Under the pieces are notes generated by a model. That model did not search any database and was not told where the DNA came from. It was given only the letters and a program-made list of their open reading frames with translations. From Hippopus hippopus (taxonomy: Eukaryota; Mollusca; Bivalvia; Cardiida; Cardiidae): a stretch of 64,000 nucleotides of DNA. The stretch's first letter is position 1; each line of letters starts with the position of its first letter. Below are positions 62,001 through 64,000 of this stretch, one piece after another. The position numbers and the translations under genes are program-made. The DNA is taken from assembly GCA_946811185.2 (NCBI GenBank), contig OX328097.1, forward strand, positions 56,263,063-56,327,062, in the 5' to 3' direction.

Positions 62001-63512
62001 CCACTTTTTCAATCTTTCATATCTATCCTCAATTTTTCAAAGGGAAAAAATCATTGTTAGTTTCCAACATGCGCTTCATTTCCCTTAGTTTTTTCAAAAT
62101 CTTGCATTCTCAAGATAGAAAAACAGTAGCATTACTGGGAAAAGGGTTAACTCTTTCATTACCAATGACAACAAAGATCAAGATCAGACTGTACAGGATG
62201 TGCAGCCTGATCTTGGATCTACTTTGTCTGCTATGTGATACTTATCTGTGATGACAGTGATCTTCAAGAGCAGCGGAAATTTACTTTTAAAACCGGGAAA
62301 AAATTGGGTATCTAGATTTTGGTACTTAAAGAATTTAGGGCTTGCGTTACTGCTTGTCAACAGATATTAGAAATTATGTGATTGGTGAAAAACTTGTCAA
62401 AAGCAATGCAGGCTGATATTCACAGATCATCCCAAACAAAATTATTAATCAAATTCTCAAGAATTTACTGAATTTCACAGTAGCACAATTTCTGTTTGAC
62501 TTGACCAAAAATGGTTTACCCAGGTAGAAATTGCAGTATTTTCTAAATCTAGAATAACACTTAAGAGTGCAATTTAGAATAATTGGAGATAATGGGCCAA
62601 AGAGATATTGGCATCTGGACTATTCCTGTTTGAAAAGAGAAATAATTTTGATCAGGCAAAAATCAGCAGAACAAAATGTCATTTACAATTTACCTACCTA
62701 TCCTGATCCTCGACATGTGTAATGTTTGCTTAGATAGAGCTGTGAAATTTTATATGAGGCATCCTCTGTCTGTACCCAGACTACAAAATTTAAGACTTGT
62801 CCAAATTGAAAGTATTTGCAGACAACATGTTAAAAGCATTCAAATACAAGGCCTTTGTTTTGAAAATGTTAAAAATTGTTGAAAAAGAGCATATGGCAGT
62901 CATCAGCATTCTCTCTTTTTCCCTCAGTTTCTTCTAAAGAGCTTTCTTCAGGGTAGAAAAACCACAGGATTATTTGGTTAGGGGTTAATAAACATAATTG
63001 ATGTGCATGGTTAGAAAGTTTCTTTCAATTATTCATTTAGCCAGTTGTGTTGCAATCATTTCTCGCGGAAGCAAGTTCAAGTTCGCAGAGAGAAATGAGT
63101 GAAGTAGAGATTATCAATTAAAATTGGTAGCAGCTTTCGAAGGTGTTTACAATAAATCTCAACTGAACCTGAAGATTTGATTCAAACTGCAAGTGTTTGC
63201 AGACAAAATTGAATTTGGCTCAAATGATGGAATATTTCTTTCAAAAGGCAGAAATAAACATCCATTTCCTGTACCCTTTAAAAAACACCCCTCCAAGGTT
63301 ATTAAAACACTGAATTGTTTTGTAAAGGAATACTATGAGCAATATCTCTTTGGGTTATAATTATGATAAAAAAAACTACCAGATGGTATTTTATTCTACA
63401 GGCGAGAATCCGCAAGACAAGCAGTGTGTACACTTTCATGTCAAAGTTAAATTGGATGATGGAGATGGTTATAGTTATCTGAACAAGATCACCAATGCCA
63501 TTCGAAACAAAA
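50014..63512 (+). CDS. Rel/NF-kB-like transcription factor, 5' part (partial)
   Basis: Eight exons join in consistent phase to 937 bases, 312 residues, and the gene runs past the right edge. Residues 1-148 are an N-terminal extension with a Pro/Ser/Thr-rich part. From about 149 a Rel homology domain begins: LEVRQAEYTRFRY (the RFRY of the DNA-contact loop), VKVTNYRGPATVIMHCVD, HPYHLDGDDCVNGVF, an ILKATVIQPKAKEYKKSL segment in the place of the LGIxxVxKK strand, and CVHFHVKVKLDDGDGYSY in the place of the VRLCFQAFLPD strand. Rel proteins dimerise and bind kB sites to control immune and developmental genes. The usual Cys-Glu-Gly after RFRY is absent (ASER instead), so it is divergent. The IPT dimerisation domain and any ankyrin repeats would lie downstream. 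NFAT is less likely because NYxGPA is Rel-like. Confidence 0.78.
50299..51719. mobile_element. Long-TIR element, about 1.42 kb, in intron 1
   Basis: Inverted repeats of about 400 bp (50299-50705 and 51296-51719) start tatttacccgac. Each is built from repeats of a gtcgtgtactcaatgaagg-type motif plus ggcacgat/atcgtgcc pairs and ends in cgtccgtccgtccgt. The left arm holds one extra sub-repeat. The middle has tcatttcgacaccc-type motifs and no coding frame. Target duplication is unclear. Non-autonomous, family unknown. Confidence 0.75.
51840..52820 (+). repeat. Tandem array of about 180-bp units (headless)
   Basis: Five units with gtccggagcataactttgtc, gacttgaaacttgg, and tttacagcattttctgcttg, matching the second array of element 2 (35600-36318), including the terminal cctgccctttacgattatta. 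It begins 120 bp after the long-TIR element. Confidence 0.7.
52875..52995 (-). mobile_element. MITE A' arm fragment
   Basis: aatgctttctaccctatcag, ttgttgtctggaaatgcttt and tttggtaaaaaattaa; left half lost. Confidence 0.5.
53430..53845 (+). repeat. Paired 41-bp repeats
   Basis: acattacacagaaagattat followed by tgattta occurs near 53432 and 53473, and again near 53762 and 53803. Two tandem pairs about 290 bp apart. Confidence 0.6.
53947..54172 (+). mobile_element. TTAA MITE copy (A-B')
   Basis: TTAA at 53943-53946. Clean core (gttggaaaaggagaaaatgc, complement follows). Ends about 80 bp before exon 2. Confidence 0.75.
54251..54287 (+). CDS. Rel-like gene exon 2 (residues 10-21)
   Basis: Acceptor gtttcattgtag, donor ATGG|GTAGGT. 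Encodes EKKHDADFLPSM. Phase 0 in, 1 out. Supported by phase on both sides. Confidence 0.55.
54312..54500 (-). mobile_element. TTAA MITE copy (B-A')
   Basis: Starts acccctt caccacac-like, core agtcagcattttctcctg with left half shortened, A' arm to gccagcttaactgttag. Confidence 0.55.
54570..54690. mobile_element. AGATCAGGCTGCACA-core MITE copy
   Basis: agatcaaactgcatgttttg and gtgtagtctgatcttgatct with right end aaaggctctaaaggttaa. Confidence 0.55.
54838..55290. mobile_element. Two adjoining MITE copies
   Basis: About 54838-55158 has a duplicated A arm (two ctttac starts at 54844 and 54936), a core remnant and a B' end (tatgtggtaaaaggttaa). About 55160-55290 is a shortened second copy (gtagaaaacatgttgagaaa). 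Confidence 0.6.
55394..55619 (-). mobile_element. TTAA MITE copy (B-A')
   Basis: TTAA at 55390-55393, cccattaccacaaaatc start, core ggagaaaatgctcttaacc, A' arm tttgtctgcaaacttttc and tttgtcatttgttaaa end. Confidence 0.75.
55875..56055 (+). mobile_element. TTAA MITE copy, right half shortened
   Basis: A arm (tctttgcgagatgacaaaat, tttgcagacaacaactgaat) and left core (ggaaaaggagaaaatgctgg) joined directly to aatgttttcaaatgccttc. Confidence 0.65.
56177..56248 (+). CDS. Rel-like gene exon 3 (residues 22-45)
   Basis: Acceptor T tract plus cgctacag, donor GGTG|GTGAGA. Encodes LGALLTNPDDARNLMSRI plus RQADG. Phase 1 in and out. Protein-like composition; no known motif. Confidence 0.65.
56255..56985. 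other. Intron 3, nothing coding
   Basis: A fragment of the AGATCAGGCTGCACA-core family near 56440-56525; otherwise single-copy-like sequence. Confidence 0.45.
56990..57183 (-). mobile_element. TTAA MITE copy (B-A')
   Basis: Core ggaaaaaatgctggtaacg, A' arm accccttt caaagaaa-type, end tgtcttgtagaggg then TTAA at 57184-57187. A further degraded copy follows at about 57255-57432, ending 42 bp before exon 4. Confidence 0.7.
57475..57666 (+). CDS. Rel-like gene exon 4 (residues 46-109)
   Basis: Acceptor catcttttcctgaaag, donor TTTA|GTAAGT. Encodes a Pro/Ser/Gln-rich segment (TPVQKPGSASSPFQGSDD, then EPKPGPSHEPDFPKGK). Phase 1 in and out. Likely a disordered N-terminal region. Confidence 0.7.
57696..58254 (+). 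mobile_element. Internally deleted mariner element, 559 bp
   Basis: TA at 57694-57695 and 58255-58256; inverted ends cgagggtagttcagaaagtt and complement aacttttcgaactaccctcg. A full mariner is about 1.3 kb, so roughly 0.7 kb is missing, including the N-terminal half of the transposase. Lies in intron 4 of the Rel-like gene. Confidence 0.9.
57850..58188 (+). pseudogene. Mariner transposase C-terminal fragment
   Basis: Open frame with LLLQDNAPVHTAQVA and YSPDLAPSDFYLFSKLK. I count 34 residues between the D of QDN and the D of PSD, the mariner DD34D spacing. It ends RWSKCIEVQGDYVEK and a stop. The first catalytic D and the DNA-binding domain are absent. Possible ATG at 57790 only reads flanking sequence. 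Confidence 0.85.
58639..58845 (+). mobile_element. TTAA MITE copy (A-B')
   Basis: TTAA at 58635-58638, then cctttacacaac, A arm, core with variant centre (atgctgtttaacagcat). B' end decayed. Confidence 0.75.
58878..59077 (+). mobile_element. TTAA MITE copy (A-B')
   Basis: TTAA at 58874-58877 and 59078-59081. Core decayed. It ends 25 bp before exon 5. Confidence 0.8.
59107..59342 (+). CDS. Rel-like gene exon 5, start of Rel homology domain (residues 110-188)
   Basis: Acceptor ccctttcatcag, donor TTAAG|GTGAGA. Residues 149-161 read LEVRQAEYTRFRY; RFRY is the Rel DNA-contact signature, followed by ASERPEKGKKVRQY instead of the usual CEG. Ends FVADVK, phase 0. Confidence 0.82.
59886..60034 (+). 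CDS. Rel-like gene exon 6 (residues 189-237)
   Basis: Acceptor attaatttcag, donor ACG|GTAAGA. Encodes VTNYRGPATVIMHCVD and HPYHLDGDDCVNGVF, the best match to the Rel domain core. Phase 0 in, 2 out. Confidence 0.85.
60090..60289 (-). mobile_element. TTAA MITE copy (B-A') with near-perfect core
   Basis: Core palindrome (agtgggaaaaggagaaaatg, then its complement) is almost perfect over about 60 bp. A' arm tttgtcgtctgcaaatgg; TTAA at 60290-60293. Confidence 0.85.
60592..60687 (+). repeat. Perfect 48-bp tandem duplication
   Basis: Unit starts attgaaagatatatg and ends tttatcaagaa; the two copies (60592-60639 and 60640-60687) are identical, so the duplication is recent. Confidence 0.9.
60999..61137. 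mobile_element. Hairpin MITE, copy 1
   Basis: ggtgaaagattggaatttg and catctcgtgaacatcatc pair with gatgttcactcgatgaaag and gatctttcacc. The loop holds ggctgtgccacttgtgaaaa, shared with 63529-63682. Confidence 0.65.
61312..61424 (+). CDS. Rel-like gene exon 7 (residues 238-275)
   Basis: Acceptor gacccttttacag, donor GTCT|GTATGT. Encodes ILKATVIQPKAKEYKKSLTD and a Glu/Asp tail, in the place of the LGIxxVxKKxVxExL strand of Rel proteins. Phase 2 in, 1 out. Confidence 0.78.
61455..61678 (+). mobile_element. TTAA MITE, complete A-B' copy (224 bp)
   Basis: TTAA at 61451-61454 and 61679-61682. Clean core palindrome with one central mismatch (ctggttactagcat). Confidence 0.92.
61683..61900 (+). mobile_element. 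MITE copy adjoining the previous one, decayed
   Basis: Begins at the shared TTAA (61679-61682): gtcttaaccagatgac, aatttcagactggtac, gttagcaggattttctcc. Right arm lost. Confidence 0.55.
62150..62265. mobile_element. AGATCAGGCTGCACA-core MITE copy
   Basis: aagatcaagatcagactgta and gtgcagcctgatcttggatc around tgtacaggatgtgcag; left end gttaactctttcattacc. Confidence 0.6.
62770..63330 (+). mobile_element. Two decayed MITE copies in intron 7
   Basis: About 62770-62990 (aatttaagacttgtccaaat, gtatttgcagacaac, end tttggttaggggttaa) and about 63165-63330 (aagtgtttgcagacaaaat, end ttgttttgtaaaggaa). Cores mostly lost. Confidence 0.55.
63402..63512 (+). CDS. Rel-like gene exon 8 (residues 276-312), last in window
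   Basis: Acceptor tattttattctacag, donor AAAA|GTAAGA. Encodes CENPQDKQCVHFHVKVKLDD then GDGYSYLNKITNAIRNK, matching the VRLCFQAFLPD and SNPIYDNK strands that end the Rel N-terminal subdomain. Reading through the donor would give SKK and a stop, but the strong donor and the missing IPT domain favour continuation. Confidence 0.75.
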
Positions 63513-63528
63513 GTAAGAAATAAAGGTT

Positions 63529-63682
63529 AATTGTCTGTTTCTGTGTATGATCAAAATTTTTTTCATCTCATGAAAAGCAAAGGCAATATTTTTCGCCCGT
63601 GGCTTTGCCACTCGTGAAAATAAAGCCCTTGCTTTTCATGAGATGAAAGAAATTTCAGTCATACACCGAAACAGACAATTAT
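63529..63682. mobile_element. Hairpin MITE, copy 2
   Basis: aattgtctgtttctgtgtat and tcatctcatgaaaagcaa pair with ttgcttttcatgagatga and atacaccgaaacagacaatt, giving arms of about 60 bases around a ggctttgccactcgtgaaaa loop. It starts 17 bp after the exon 8 end. Confidence 0.8.
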
Positions 63683-64000
63683 CCTATTTTTCTATGCTTT
63701 TCAGTTTAACTTTTCTTTTCACGTCTACTTTTTGCTTATTGTGAAAAATATGTGTGTTTTTCATGCGAAATTGGTCTATTCGGTCTTCTCCGATACTGAC
63801 TAGTTGCATAATGATTTCATGAGTGATGCTGTCTATGTCATAATACTTGACGTTCACCAGCTAAAAATTCATTCATGTTCTATAAATAATCTTGGTATGT
63901 CAAAAATAAAAGTTATAGTATTCAATGTTAAATTATATAAAATTCACCGGTGAGTTATAAGAATACGATTCACTGTTAGAATTCGGTAAACTACTGAAAA
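63683..64000. other. Intron sequence, nothing recognised
   Basis: AT-rich, no exon that could continue the Rel-like gene was found before the window ends. Confidence 0.45.

Overview
This window looks like animal nuclear DNA, most likely from a bivalve mollusc. It is AT-rich and intron-dense. It has two spliced metazoan genes on the + strand and very many short non-autonomous transposons, tRNA-derived SINEs and tandem-cored repeats. The bivalve call is inference from the repeat types (AGCTCACCTGAGCAC-headed elements with GTCY-rich stretches and 145-180 bp tandem cores) and from the protein sequences. No species is claimed. All exon boundaries were read by hand from GT/AG sites, reading frame and phase.

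Layout. 1-2.2 kb: SINE and MITE copies. 2756-2921 (minus): candidate first exon of a protein with a mitochondrial-type presequence, running off the left end. 4701-6464: a decayed pogo/Tigger-like element carrying two nested SINEs. 7231-28161: complete 14-exon ortholog of CCDC61/VFL3, a centrosome and basal-body coiled-coil protein; phases join without a break into 572 codons. Its introns hold a decayed IS630/Tc1/mariner-type element (21159-22625), a pearl-like tandem-cored element (22764-24860) and many MITEs. 28.2-50.0 kb: mostly repeats, including four more large tandem-core blocks, a hAT-like insertion, a duplicated 470-bp segment, and a weak two-exon candidate for a secreted protein near 42.7-43.4 kb. 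50014-63512: first eight exons of a divergent Rel/NF-kB-like gene that continues past the right edge; intron 1 holds a 1.4-kb element with about 400-bp inverted repeats, and intron 4 holds an internally deleted mariner.

The most striking feature is one MITE family with about 40 whole or partial copies. Complete copies are about 220 bp, are flanked by TTAA, have CCCTTTACCACAC-type ends, and contain a central near-perfect palindrome of about 60 bp. TTAA target sites and CCCTTT ends suggest a piggyBac-mobilised non-autonomous element. The core palindrome persists even in copies whose arms have decayed, and copies often end 15-50 bp before splice acceptors of both genes.

The genes show no obvious functional link: one is a ciliary/centrosomal structural protein, the other a probable immune or developmental transcription factor. 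What they share is the same MITE load in their introns.
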